64,000 nucleotides of DNA from Megalonaias nervosa (lineage: Eukaryota; Mollusca; Bivalvia; Unionida; Unionidae), in assembly GCA_016617855.1 (NCBI GenBank), contig JAECUM010001103.1:103511-167510 (forward strand). The letters run 5' to 3'. Made by a program: the position numbers and the translations under genes. The first letter of the stretch is position 1; every line of letters begins with the position of its first letter. This document shows positions 33,097-42,208 of this stretch, one piece after another. Below the pieces are notes generated by a model. The model did no database searches. It was not told where the DNA came from and was given only the letters and a program-made list of their open reading frames with translations.

Positions 33097-33818
33097 CTGG
33101 AATGAATCGCCACTGATTGTCTTTACGTCGTATCAACTTGATGACAGGTAACACACGTCGTGGAGGAGTTCGCAACGGACTAAATCGGAACAGTTCTTGC
33201 TTGGACAAATCCAGTAAACTCTGTAACACACCCGTTCTCTCTTGGACTTCGATTTTGGGGGCAGGTACTTTGTGAGCAGCGGCCACTTCCGCTAAAGAGG
33301 AAGAGGGTGTCACCGCTGGAGGAGACGTTTTTGGAGACGCTCTCTTGCGGGTAGAAGCTGTTTTCTGGGGACTTTTCTTTTTCTTTTTCTGAGGCTGTGA
33401 CCTGGTCTTGACACCGTTGCTCTTTTTCTTTTTCTTCTGGGTACGTTTGGGCGTGGCTCTTTTATTGGGGATGACTTTGGGAGCATTAGGATCCCATTTT
33501 AAGAGGGAACAAATGATGACACCTCCTAGAGAACCACTACCTCCAGGTTTCAAATGATTTGCTTTTTGGTTTGAATGTCATTGCGAGGATCGGCTAGCTG
33601 CGTCAAGGCTACTCTGTTTCTCTCAAAAAAACGTTTGGTTTGATGTGGAATCTGAATGATGCCTTGCAGTAATTGACGTGCTGTCACCGTAAACCATCGT
33701 AAGACTTCTTTGAGACTAGCTTCTAAGACACGAGCACGTATTTGTGGATTTTTTCGCGACCGATACCGTGCAAGGCACGAATCAATTTGACGGGAAGATG
33801 AGCCTGAATGGAAGTCAT
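33092..33818 (-). pseudogene. Virion-type protein X2 with basic tail, two frameshifts
   Basis: ATG 33818 (MTSIQAHLPVKLIRALHGIG) is followed by a frame change near the T6 run 33749-33754. A second frame then carries ARVLEASLKEVLRW, RQLLQGIIQIPHQTKRFFER and DIQTKKQII. A second frame change near 33550 leads into the open frame 33092-33553, which begins PGGSGSLGGVIICSLL and continues into a very Lys-rich tail (KRTQKKKKKSNGVKTR), ending RKDNQWRFIPV. The middle aligns with X1 (LLQGIIQI versus VLKGTIPL; KKQII..GG versus KKMLVQRGG). X2 is therefore X1-like plus a histone-H1-like tail. Confidence 0.55.
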
Positions 33819-33855
33819 GTTGACGCTGTGTGAGAGAGACCCTAAGTGACCGACG

Positions 33856-33863
33856 TTTTTATA
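33856..33863 (-). promoter_or_regulatory. TATA box for X2
   Basis: TATAAAAA on the minus strand, 38 nt before ATG 33818. Confidence 0.55.
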
Positions 33864-33889
33864 GATTTTTTTGGTGATTGTGGTTGTTC

Positions 33890-34534
33890 TTAAGTCGACG
33901 AAGGGGACGTGTACACGACAGGCCCTCCGTCTTGGCACCAGTGGTGAAAGAGATGGGTACGATGTCGCAAATAATCGGGGGTGGTGGGTTTTAAATCCAT
34001 GAGTAAATAAGCGTGTGGGGTTTGAGTGGCATCGTCGTACGCATGAGTCAGCCAAGGCGTTCTTAACTGTTTGGCTAAGACTTGCACTTGCGATTTATCT
34101 TTCGGGCTTTTAAACAAGACCACGTAATGAGCATTGAGACTGATGGTTCGATGGGCTTTACTTTGTTGAAACAAATTGTGGGTGATGTAAATGACACTGG
34201 CATTACGATGATGCCCTTTGCGCGTAAACCAGAGTTTGATTTCTTCTTCGTCTTCTCCTAACATGTCGTCAAAAATAACCAAATGAGTTTAACTAGGGTC
34301 AGACACGATCCCGTCGTCCTCGCCAGGAATGCCTTCCACAAAGACGATGGAATCGCCTTGACTTTCTCGCAGAAGGCTGTACGCCGATTGCCACTCTTTG
34401 TAACTCCACACGATTCGTTGAGGTGGACGATCGATCAAATGATGTTTATGTTCGATCAAACGTTTGACAAATTCGGTTTTGCCTGAACCGCTAGGTCCGG
34501 AAATGAGCATGTTAAAGGGATGGCGAAGATACAA
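33890..34534 (-). pseudogene. FtsK/HerA-type packaging ATPase, one stop
   Basis: Genome-packaging ATPase of the Polinton/adenovirus-like group. Walker A is ISGPSGSGKTEFVKRL. Walker B is HLVIFDDML. The sensor-like block follows as VIYITHNLFQQ. TAA at 34289-34291 lies between the Walker motifs (after GIVSDPS) and the frame stays open on both sides. No ATG precedes Walker A in frame except the one inside FNMLISG. The frame upstream meets TAG at about 34558, so the N-terminus was lost or lies in another frame. The C-terminus ends QDGGPVVYTSPSST at 33890. About 215 codons remain, near the usual size. Confidence 0.88.
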
Positions 34535-34668
34535 GGCCTCAACAACTAGTCCGGTCTACGTGTTCGTCAATGACTTTGACAGTGGAGGAAGAGGCAGCAG
34601 AGACAGTAGAGGTAGCCACAGTAGTGTAAGAAATGTCACTTTTGACACGAAGACAGACAAGACAAGAG

Positions 34669-34676
34669 TTTTTATA
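34669..34676 (-). promoter_or_regulatory. TATA box upstream of ATPase gene
   Basis: TATAAAAA on the minus strand, about 140 nt above the Walker A frame. The region between has no ATG but a GTG-started Ser/Ala-rich frame. Confidence 0.4.
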
Positions 34677-34705
34677 CTTTTTTCAGGACACGTTTATTGT
34701 CATCT

Positions 34706-35071
34706 TTAATTGTGAACAACACGAAAGACAAAAATACATAAAAGCCAAATGGTTAAGTACATGAATAAAAGACACATCAAAACGATCATAGTGGAATATA
34801 AACAAGTCTCTGTACAACATTTGTAGTGATCAAGAGGTGAAATCGTAGGGGCAGTATGTAATGTTCTTAGAGTCTCTACACTCCTTGGCACAGTCACACA
34901 GGAGTCCTCCTGGAACGGCCTTTTGGGGATGTCGATAACGGTTCTGTCTTGAAGAGAGGGGTTTTCCTCGGTCACGACTTCTTCTTCTTCTGGCGCTGTC
35001 ACTAACACTGGTTTAAAAGTTACTTTCTTCACAGAACGTTTTAATTTTTTATGATGACAAATCTTGGGCAT
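34706..35071 (-). CDS. Tail-anchored membrane protein
   Basis: 121 residues from ATG 35071 (MPKICHHKKLKRSVKKV). The N-terminus is basic and the middle acidic (EEEEVVTEENP). Then comes a Cys-rich stretch (YKCCTETCLY) and a C-terminal hydrophobic segment of about 22 residues (LMCLLFMYLTIWLLCIFVF) ending RVVHN. A single terminal span suggests C-tail anchoring to a host membrane. The 5' end overlaps the preceding small gene (35049-35300). No family was recognised. An upstream ATG at 35128 in the same frame is possible. Confidence 0.5.
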   Translation of the reverse strand: MPKICHHKKLKRSVKKVTFKPVLVTAPEEEEVVTEENPSLQDRTVIDIPKRPFQEDSCVTVPRSVETLRTLHTAPTISPLDHYKCCTETCLYSTMIVLMCLLFMYLTIWLLCIFVFRVVHN

Positions 35072-35300
35072 AGTGTGCCACTCCTTTTGTCCAAGCCTCA
35101 AAACCGCAACTTTTCCAGTCACGTACATCTTTCCAGTGAGGGTGCAAGTCACAAGCTACACACATGTCGTCGTACATATCTTCAGTGCCTAAAAGTTGAC
35201 GAATCTTCTTTTCCCGTAGAGGTTGAGAAGTATCAAGATGAAAGCGCAAAGCGTTGAGCAGAATGAGTCTCTCGTGTACATTTAAAGGGACCACTTTCAT
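35049..35300 (-). CDS. Small hypothetical protein B
   Basis: 83 residues from ATG 35300 (MKVVPLNVHERLILLNALRF), containing YDDMCVACDLHPHW with a C-x2-C pair. The start overlaps the stop of the preceding frame by ATGA, a compact viral-style junction. The family is unknown. Confidence 0.5.
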   Translation of the reverse strand: MKVVPLNVHERLILLNALRFHLDTSQPLREKKIRQLLGTEDMYDDMCVACDLHPHWKDVRDWKSCGFEAWTKGVAHYAQDLSS

Positions 35301-35518
35301 GTTTTGGGTGGTATGTACTGTTCGTAAAGAGTCCACAAGAAATCGGCTGGTAAATGAAATCCCAGAAAGCAAGTCACTAAGACACACACTTCACGGCGAC
35401 CCCAATTCAATGGACACAGTTCTCGTAATAGGCAATCGTAATCTTCCACCGTTTGAATAGTGTCATTGATATCCTTCTACGGAATCTGTTGTGTCACGAA
35501 TGATGAAGGTTGTGGCAT
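35297..35518 (-). pseudogene. Small hypothetical protein A, one stop
   Basis: ATG 35518 opens MPQPSSFVTQQIP, then TAG at 35477-35479. The same frame continues LRELCPLNWGRREVCVLVTC and ends at TGA 35297-35299, overlapping the next ATG. A TATA box (TATAAAAA, 35528-35535) lies only 10 nt upstream of the ATG, so the start may be further downstream. The family is unknown. Confidence 0.45.
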
Positions 35519-35551
35519 GGTAGTCTGTTTTTATACCTCTTTTCTCTTGCC

Positions 35552-35938
35552 TCAAACACTTCTCCTAGAGCGAAAGTAATGGACGCATTGAGTAATTTCT
35601 GACCACTGCCATTCCAGGAAACGGTCAAGAATGTCAAAAAAATCTTCAAATGTAAATGGTCTAAAGCAGAATATTCGGAAGAACGCACCCTTGATCCAGA
35701 GAAATCTGACTTGTTTGTTGACGTTTGTCAATTGCCTCTTGTGAATTTCTCGACATAAAAGTTCTACAGTCACCCATTGAGATTTGGCTCTGGCAAGTCG
35801 CAGCCAAATGTCCTTGTAGATCTTCTCTTGCAATTCGTTTGGTAATCTTTGAAGATTATTTTTCTATTTGGGGTTTAAATACTTGTCTAGGGGTTGTCCA
35901 ACGTTTGATTCCTAGCCAAGCTGGTTTCTTAAACGACA
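35552..35938 (-). pseudogene. Hypothetical protein C, probable frameshift
   Basis: An N-terminal frame from an ATG near 35938 (MSFKKPAWLGIKRWTTPRQV) stops at about 35870. A second frame, open from there to 35552, encodes LQRLPNELQEKIYKDIWLRL, RQLTNVNKQVRFLW and FLEWQWSE. The LPNEL..I pattern is F-box-like but too short to assign. The frame change falls in the A-rich stretch around 35865. The family is unknown. Confidence 0.4.
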
Positions 35939-35950
35939 TTATAGGTCACT

Positions 35951-36580
35951 TCAATGACGAGGTCCCACTAAAGGTAGGTAGTGACAACCCGGAGACCATC
36001 GAGCATGTTCCAGGTAAGCGGAATCTTTCTTCTCCCACTCGTGAAGTGACACACCGCAACTGATGCACTTGACTTTATCCCCTTCGCCCAAGTAGATAAC
36101 TCCGGCTCTAGCTAATTCTTCGGGGGTAGGTTCTCCCAGATATTTTGGCCATTTTTCTCGGAAGGTTTCGAATCGACTTTCATAGTCGCATTATTCAGGC
36201 AAACGCACAGGGAACGAATATTCATCTTTCACAGGTTCATTTCAATGAGGGCACGGTGAAATATGCAGGAGTGTGATCAGTTTTGCATGACATCCGTAGG
36301 GTGTTAGCCGCATGGTTTCATAATGATGAAATCCACCATGAAAACCAGTAAAGTGAAAAGGTGTACGATAACGAGTGGCATCGCTTTCGCATCCGTCAGG
36401 TTTGACACGCACAGCATCACTTTCCATGGTAGGTATGGTAGTAGTAGTTACAGCAAAGTTCCCATGATGATGTGGTACTGAATCGCTAAGGCCATAGCGT
36501 ACGGCATCCCTGCCATCGCAAGGCACAGCATCGTACTCGAGTTTGCTCTTGCTTGATACTTGCTGTTTGAAAGGATTCAT
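35951..36580 (-). pseudogene. BIR-domain (IAP-like) gene, two in-frame stops
   Basis: A single frame runs from ATG 36580 (MNPFKQQVSSKSKLEYDAVP) to TGA 35951-35953, interrupted by TGA 36242-36244 and TAA 36191-36193. The last 80 codons form a complete-looking BIR zinc domain: SRFETFREKWP, then LARAGVIYLGEGDKVKCISC, then HEW and EHARWSPGCHYL. The zinc ligands have exact C-x2-C-x16-H-x6-C spacing (codons at 36065-36067, 36056-36058, 36005-36007, 35984-35986). The N-terminal 112 codons (His/Asp-rich) are unrecognised and no RING finger follows. BIR proteins of the IAP family bind caspases or IAP antagonists, so an anti-apoptotic role during replication is plausible. A TATA-like sequence is at 36635-36643. 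Confidence 0.8.
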
Positions 36581-36612
36581 CTTTCTCGCTTGGCAATGGT
36601 AGTCACAACGAA

Positions 36613-39600
36613 CTATCGGTCTTGAACGGTGTCCTTTTTTATATGCTGGCCAATATCAGCACGGTACGGTAAAGTGAAGTGGTTGCGAAGCCATACTCGC
36701 ATCTGGTACACGATTTGATACACTTTTTCCAAGGGACGGCTGGCGATTTGATGTGTGGGTGAACGTACAATCTTGTGCGGTTCGTGGGTGGTCACTTTAA
36801 AATTTCCATCCTCTCCAGACTGCAAGGTTTCTTTCAAGATGACGAAGTTCACCAGTCGACTGGTGCGATAATTGAGAGTCAATCCTTTCACTTTACACTC
36901 CGTGTGTACTTCTCCTTGAGAGTCTCGGTATTCGTAGCCGCAATTTTTCGGACCCCCACTAGCAAAACTTAGAATCTTGTCGTCGGGATGCTCGTCCGTC
37001 CAGGCTCGTAAACGGTCCCCTTCGATGACAGGGTGAGGTTGACCCAGATGATCGATGTAAATGCAACTGTCCGTGTCAAAATACAGCACACGATCTCCTA
37101 ACAGTTCTAAAGCTTCGTACAGTTTTAAGCGAGCATGGGCTGTCACGTAGGGCGCAATGATGATATTTCCAAATTCGTCGGCTTCTACAAAGTCCAGTTC
37201 TTCTTCGTAATTGACTAAGATCAAGTCCTCACGAACGAATTTCACGTGTTTCATGGTTTCATGTCTTTGGTTTTGTCGTGAATCATCTGAAAGTAGCGAG
37301 AAGGTTCTATCAAATACTCCGTCTTGGGTAAACACGGTCGTTGTGCCATTTTGCCCCACAAACAATTTAACATCACTTTCGCAAACGATCGCCTTCCTTT
37401 TTTATTTTTTTGGGTCTTCGGCAGTTTCGCACCAGGAAGGATAGCCGCTGGCTTCTTGTTTCAGTTTCAAAAAGGCATTTACGTAGTGTGCGAAAATGCC
37501 TTTTTGAGTCTCGTCGCCCTTATGGTATTTTTCTGTCTTGGGAAAGTGGTAAATTTCGTAAACTTCTAACAGTTGGTATCCCAGGTCCAGAGCTTTGAAC
37601 AATTCCACTTTGACCCACGTTCCTGTCAAGGCGCGTTCTTCCTGAGTGTTCTGACAAGGTTGGTCTTGGTTGCACGTTTCGGCACAAGCGCGGCACAAGG
37701 GAAACATCAGTTTTCCTTGGCAATGGTGAGGTAAAACGGGATGGTAGAAGTACGTGGGAGGCAAGACTTTACATTTGATCAATCCTTCGTATTAGCGAAT
37801 GTTGTCCAGGTCAATGTGTTCTGTCAGCAATTGCGGGTGTCCTGCGAGAAAGTGACAATATTTGCACACGTACGGATACAGAGAACACACGTCCAAGTAT
37901 TTGATTTCCTCTCCTTTCTCTTCGTCGGCTTGGTACAGAAAACAGGTGGCATTCGTCAGTCCTCCGTACAAACTGTTCCTTGGGTTCAGTGGGTCCACCA
38001 GCTTGTAACTTTCCACGATACACTTAAACACGGGATCGGTTTTCAAACGGTCATGGTACTCGTGTTCCCACATTTCCACTCTTGGTATCCTTGCTCTTCT
38101 AACTTCAAGCGTCGCTGACAAGTGGCCTGGTACAAATCTTCCATGGTCTATTGTAAACACTGATTTTTAGTGTTACGTTGAGAGTAGCAGATAGGACATC
38201 CGTGAAATAAGCACCCGTTAAACTCGGACACGATCTGGGGGTTTTCTAAGTCCCAGCCATTCACCGAATACCTTCCGATGGTCTTTTCGCCTCCTCCGTT
38301 GTGTGCGTGTTGGACCCATTTGTCTTCCTTGTCGCACAAGTAATGTAAGCAGCGTAGGTCAGTGACCGAGTATTGACGTTTGACAAAGTTCGTCGTTTGA
38401 GGATTGATGACAGCAAGGGTGTTTTCGGGCATGAATCGTTGGCGGTACACTAATGAACACGCTTCGGCAATGGTGCAGGCTTCTTTCAAAGGATCGATCC
38501 CTCCGTGCTCCATGAACAGTTCTCGAAATTTTCCACAGCAACGCCGTAAAATGTCCACGTCGGAACGACAATATTTTAACATTTCTTCCTGAAAGTCGAA
38601 AGGGTCCGAGGCGTGAGTTTTGTACCATGCGCAGAAAGCTTCTCGTTGTTCGGTACGCATGTTGTCGGGGTCGTAGTAGTGAGCCTCAGGCAAATGGGGT
38701 AGAACAGTGTGTTGATTGGCTTCGGTATTAAAAAGTGTGGAAAATAGCCTTTGGGCATTTCTGTCATTCCAAACGTTTTAGGCATGCGACTCAATGGCAT
38801 GGCCAAGTAACTCATCGAATCTTTAAACTGCACTTGACCCACTTGCATGGAAATGAGTTTGGCCCCGTTCAAAGTCACTTTAGGACGTTCGATACTTTGT
38901 TCCGTATAGTATCTGAGAAGAAATTGCCCATTATATCCCGAAAAATTGTGAGCCATCACCGTGGCATGGCGATGACAATCTCCGTAACGTTCGATGTCTT
39001 CTTGGCTCCAAGTTTCGTCGATAGGGTCTAAGATCCATTGGGCGAAATCGGTCAGCGTGTTTGGTCCCCGAAAGATTTTTTCACGCCCTCCAGGAATCTT
39101 GCTGCAGTGAGGGAAATGAGTAAAGATAGGCTCTTGAATGCACTTCTCACACTCTCGGTGAGCCACGCAGAAATTAGGAATGTGAATGCCAGTCTCTTGC
39201 ATGCATTCGAAATCGAAAAGGATGAAATCCCCTTTCTTCTGGTCATTATTTTCTTCTTCTTCTTCTCCTTCTTCTTCATGTTTGGAATGGTACTTTTGAA
39301 TGTAGCATTGGTGTTCCAAGTCCACGATTTGGTGACAAATGTGACATCGCTTCTTTCCTGAACATATGTGCGCCTTGGCATTATTGGTACGTATGCCTTG
39401 TCCACAAGTAGGGCACAAGCTCAGCAGTTGACAAGCACATTTCTGCTGTGAACCTTGCGTCTTCAGATGTTGTTGGTAACAGGTTGGACTGAAAAAAAGT
39501 GCGCTGACAAGCTGGGCAATGCACTCGTTCTTGTCCTTCGTCAAGACAGGGTTTAGAGGCCAAACATCCCTCACATTTCGATCCGCAGTGCTTGTGTTGC

Positions 39601-40662
39601 TCTCGATTGTTATAGCCATAGTCACATTTCTCATAGTAATAACTGTATCCCAGGAATGCAGTGATACTGGTGATGGCGTCGAAATGTTCATCGTGATGAT
39701 AGATGTGAATGTATTTTCCGTCTTTGAAATTTTTGCCTCGAAGCAACAGAGGTCCGCGCACTTCTTGAGGGTGTACTTTCAAGGTGTAGCGTGGAGCCAA
39801 GACGTCTTGCAATTTTTGCATTTCAGGAATGCCACAGGGTGTGTCTTTGGAAATGTCAGCTTGCTGTAACAGGAGTTCTGCTTCTCTTCGTTGTTTGGCT
39901 CGGCTAGATTTTTGAATAGTTTGCCAGGCTCTTTTCCATTTTACCGTGTCGTTCTTGTCGGAATACGTTCGTCCCACCACGATGGCACGGGCTAAACACA
40001 TCTTGTCTTGAGGGTTGTTAATTCGGACGAGGCTCGTTTTTGTGATGCAAAGGTCGTCCACGAATAACACCTTTTTGCGTCCGGTCCATTGGGGAAGAGA
40101 AACGTGGATGATGAACAGTGTCGCTTTTCCATCGGTGATATGAAACTTGTCGTTGCATTGTTGCAGGTGTTGAATCATGTCGATGGTTTTGGAAGGTGTC
40201 AGTTCTGCTGGACTGCTAAACTCGATCCAAACAGGGGACTTCAAACTGTCGTGATGAATGGAAAGTCTCAAGCGATCGTCTTCTTTGGCTTCACATTGCC
40301 GTTTCTGTGTGCTTAACAAAGAATCTCACACATCGGTGATGAACCCTTCTGTTTTCTCCAACGGTACGTCGGACTTGAAATCTTTAAATTTCACTGAGTA
40401 CGTGTAGGAACGTAGTTCTAAATTTTCTAGAGGAGCGTTTGTCGGTTTCTCGAATGTGGTAGTACTTTTCAGGGTTTACTGATGGTAATGGATTTTGACT
40501 TGGTGTAGACTCTCTGGGCCTAGATTCTGGCTCACTCATCTCATCTTCAAAATCGCTGGCATGAATTTGAGTCAAGACTTCAGCTACTGTGCGAGGCGAT
40601 AAATCACGTTTCTGCCTCTTACTTTCTTCTCCTTTCTTTACGAAATGATGCGATCGTTTCAT
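36613..40662 (-). pseudogene. Protein-primed-type DNA polymerase B, multiply broken
   Basis: The element's replicase, family B, about 1,350 codons long before decay. In order: a charged N-terminus from ATG 40662; an N-terminal domain (40319-39500); Cys-rich fingers (HCPACQRTFF, LCPTCGQG, CHICHQIV); Exo I FILFDFECMQ; Exo II HNFSGYNGQF, where the usual Asp is Asn; Exo III KYCRSDVDIL; motif A YLDVCSLYPYV; motif B around [11 protein letters not shown]; motif [10 protein letters not shown]. Breaks: frame changes near 40430, 39492-39498 (A7 run), 38730-38734 (A5 run), about 38090, 37396-37410 (A-rich) and about 37260; stops TGA 40326-40328, TAG 38148-38150, TAA 37792-37794 and TAA 37402-37404. It is non-functional as read. 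Confidence 0.93.
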
Positions 40663-40709
40663 CTTGACTGCAAGAAGTCAAATGACAAATTTGAAACGCC
40701 ATGGACCCC

Positions 40710-40744
40710 TATATATCCAAATCAGGCTTAGTGCATATATAAAG
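40710..40744. promoter_or_regulatory. Divergent TATA pair, polymerase / zinc-knuckle
   Basis: Minus-strand TATATA at 40710-40716 lies 48 nt above the polymerase ATG (40662). Plus-strand TATATAAAG at 40736-40744 lies 53 nt before ATG 40797. The two genes therefore share a compact bidirectional promoter. Confidence 0.6.
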
Positions 40745-40796
40745 GGCTGGTGCCTTCCCTGTCAGTATTCATTTCACTCTCAAGCCGATCAGCACG

Positions 40797-41216
40797 ATGG
40801 AAGACCCCACACAAATCGAACTTCTGATTAGAGCTTTGCGAGGTGTCATACGAAAGTTTTCTTCAGACAAGCCGACGGACTACTCTCCCTCCTTTCGAGA
40901 TAAAAGTCAAGATACTTGTTATATCTGTCAGAAAAAAGGGCATTGGACTACAGAATGTCCAGATCGTCAAAAAAGCAAGATCAATGTCAAAAGAGACAAA
41001 AGTCAGGATACCTGTTATCATTGTCAAGAAAAAGGACATTGGTCTTCAGAAACAACAGGAGCAGGAGGAGGAAGAAGAAGAGGTACCTCGGCAAAGGAAG
41101 AACCCCGACACGTCCAGAAAGAGAAGAGAGAAAGGAAAAGAAGACGAGAAAAAAGTGAGGAAGAAGAGGGGGAAAAATCTGTGAAAGTGAAGAAATTTAA
41201 AAAACAGAGAGAGTGA
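40797..41216 (+). CDS. CCHC zinc-knuckle protein with basic tail
   Basis: Intact 139-residue frame, plus strand, divergent from the polymerase. The first knuckle CYICQKKGHWTTEC has exact C-x2-C-x4-H-x4-C spacing. The second, CYHCQEKGHWSSET, has Thr in place of the last Cys. Both are preceded by KSQDT, so they arose by internal duplication. The C-terminal half is Arg/Lys/Glu-rich (RERKRRREKSEEEEGEKSVK). CCHC knuckles bind single-stranded nucleic acid. Its role in a Polinton is unknown; ssDNA/RNA binding during replication is an inference. AATAAA follows at about 41404-41415. Confidence 0.7.
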   Translation: MEDPTQIELLIRALRGVIRKFSSDKPTDYSPSFRDKSQDTCYICQKKGHWTTECPDRQKSKINVKRDKSQDTCYHCQEKGHWSSETTGAGGGRRRGTSAKEEPRHVQKEKRERKRRREKSEEEEGEKSVKVKKFKKQRE

Positions 41217-41403
41217 AGAAGAAAAGACACAGAAGAAGTCGATGAACTTTTTAAAAAAGTGTTGTGTTGTGTTGTGTTGTGACACTGAATTGTAAATATT
41301 TGTACCAGAATAGACCAGACTAAAAAACGTAAGTGTCTCCTGGTTTTGACTTTTTAGAATAAGGGCCTACACTCATGCACTCACAACACGTACATCATAG
41401 GGT

Positions 41404-41415
41404 TAAATAAATAAA
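41404..41415 (+). terminator. Poly(A) signal after zinc-knuckle gene
   Basis: AAATAAATAAAA, about 190 nt past the stop at 41216. A GTTGT repeat lies between (41259-41281). Confidence 0.5.
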
Positions 41416-41479
41416 AGGGATTTTAAGTTTTAACTGATTGTGGCAAAATGAATATTATCTCTTTTCGAAAGAAGTCAGT

Positions 41480-41495
41480 GGCCCTGGAAAGGACC
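41480..41495 (-). terminator. Histone-like 3' stem-loop, cassette d
   Basis: The minus strand reads GGTCCTTTCCAGGGCC: six pairs (one G-T) around the loop TTCC. It begins about 33 nt after the TAA at 41528-41530. TCTTTTCG (minus CGAAAAGA) lies 12 nt downstream at 41460-41467. Confidence 0.7.
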
Positions 41496-41527
41496 ATTGG
41501 GTGTTTGTTTTTTTAAAAAAAACAAAC

Positions 41528-42157
41528 TTAGGAACGAGAAGCAATCCGCTTTAACTGCCGTAAGCCTTTGCCACGGCCACGGCCTACTTCTGGACTTGTT
41601 CCTGTCAATGATTTGGTAGAAATCAGTAGGGGTGCTATCTCCGGTGTAGTAACAGGATTGGACTATTTGGCTCGGGAAGGTCTTTTTCTCTTGGGTCGTA
41701 ATAAGGAAGTCTGATACATTTGTTTCAGACTTCTTAACTCTGTCAAAATGTCCAAGAGTACCATTACCATTTGACTTTCACTGTTCTCCTTCTCTCCTAG
41801 ACCTTGTTTCTTCTTTGCTTCTTTTTCCTGTCGTTTCCTTCTTGCCTCTTCTTCTCGCTGTTGCTGTTCAAGGAGAAATGCTTGTTCTGCCTCTTTCTGC
41901 TGCCATAAAAATTTCTCCAATTCTTCTTTCTGTCTATGTTTAAAATCCTCGACGTGTGGTAAAGAAGGAGAAGGTGGCGAAGGTACTGGTGGTACCGGAA
42001 CAAATTCTTGCGAAGAGAGAAAATCTACTAAATCCCAGTTGAAATCGGTCTCTTCTGGAAGTAGCGCTGTGTTAACTTTGGTAGCCACTGCTATGCCATC
42101 GCTTTTCGTCTCCAAAGCCGGTGCACCCCAATTCATTGTCTTCTTAGTTTCAGTCAT
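41528..42157 (-). pseudogene. Coiled-coil protein, cassette d, one stop
   Basis: From ATG 42157 (MTETKKTMNWGAPALETK) 164 codons run to TAG 41663-41665: an acidic N-terminus (ETDFNWDLVDFL), a Pro-rich linker (VPPVPSPPSPSLP), a long Lys/Glu/Gln coiled coil (RREEEARRKRQEKEAKKKQG region), and RPKRKRPSRAK. The same frame stays open for about 44 more codons to TAA 41528-41530, with a GRGRGKG basic motif like the tail of cassette c. The 164-residue product may still be functional. It is one half of a divergent pair with 42390-42623. Confidence 0.6.
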
Positions 42158-42208
42158 GTTTTACAAAACAATGTCGCATCGATTCACTGCACACAGACGC
42201 TAGCGCAT

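Noticed and set aside
33723..34055. 110-residue minus-strand frame
   Set aside because: Its first two thirds are a shadow of the ATPase C-terminus; only the part after ATG 33818 belongs to X2.
39052..39405. Minus- and plus-strand frames of about 110 codons
   Set aside because: They overlap the polymerase exonuclease frame that carries clear motifs.
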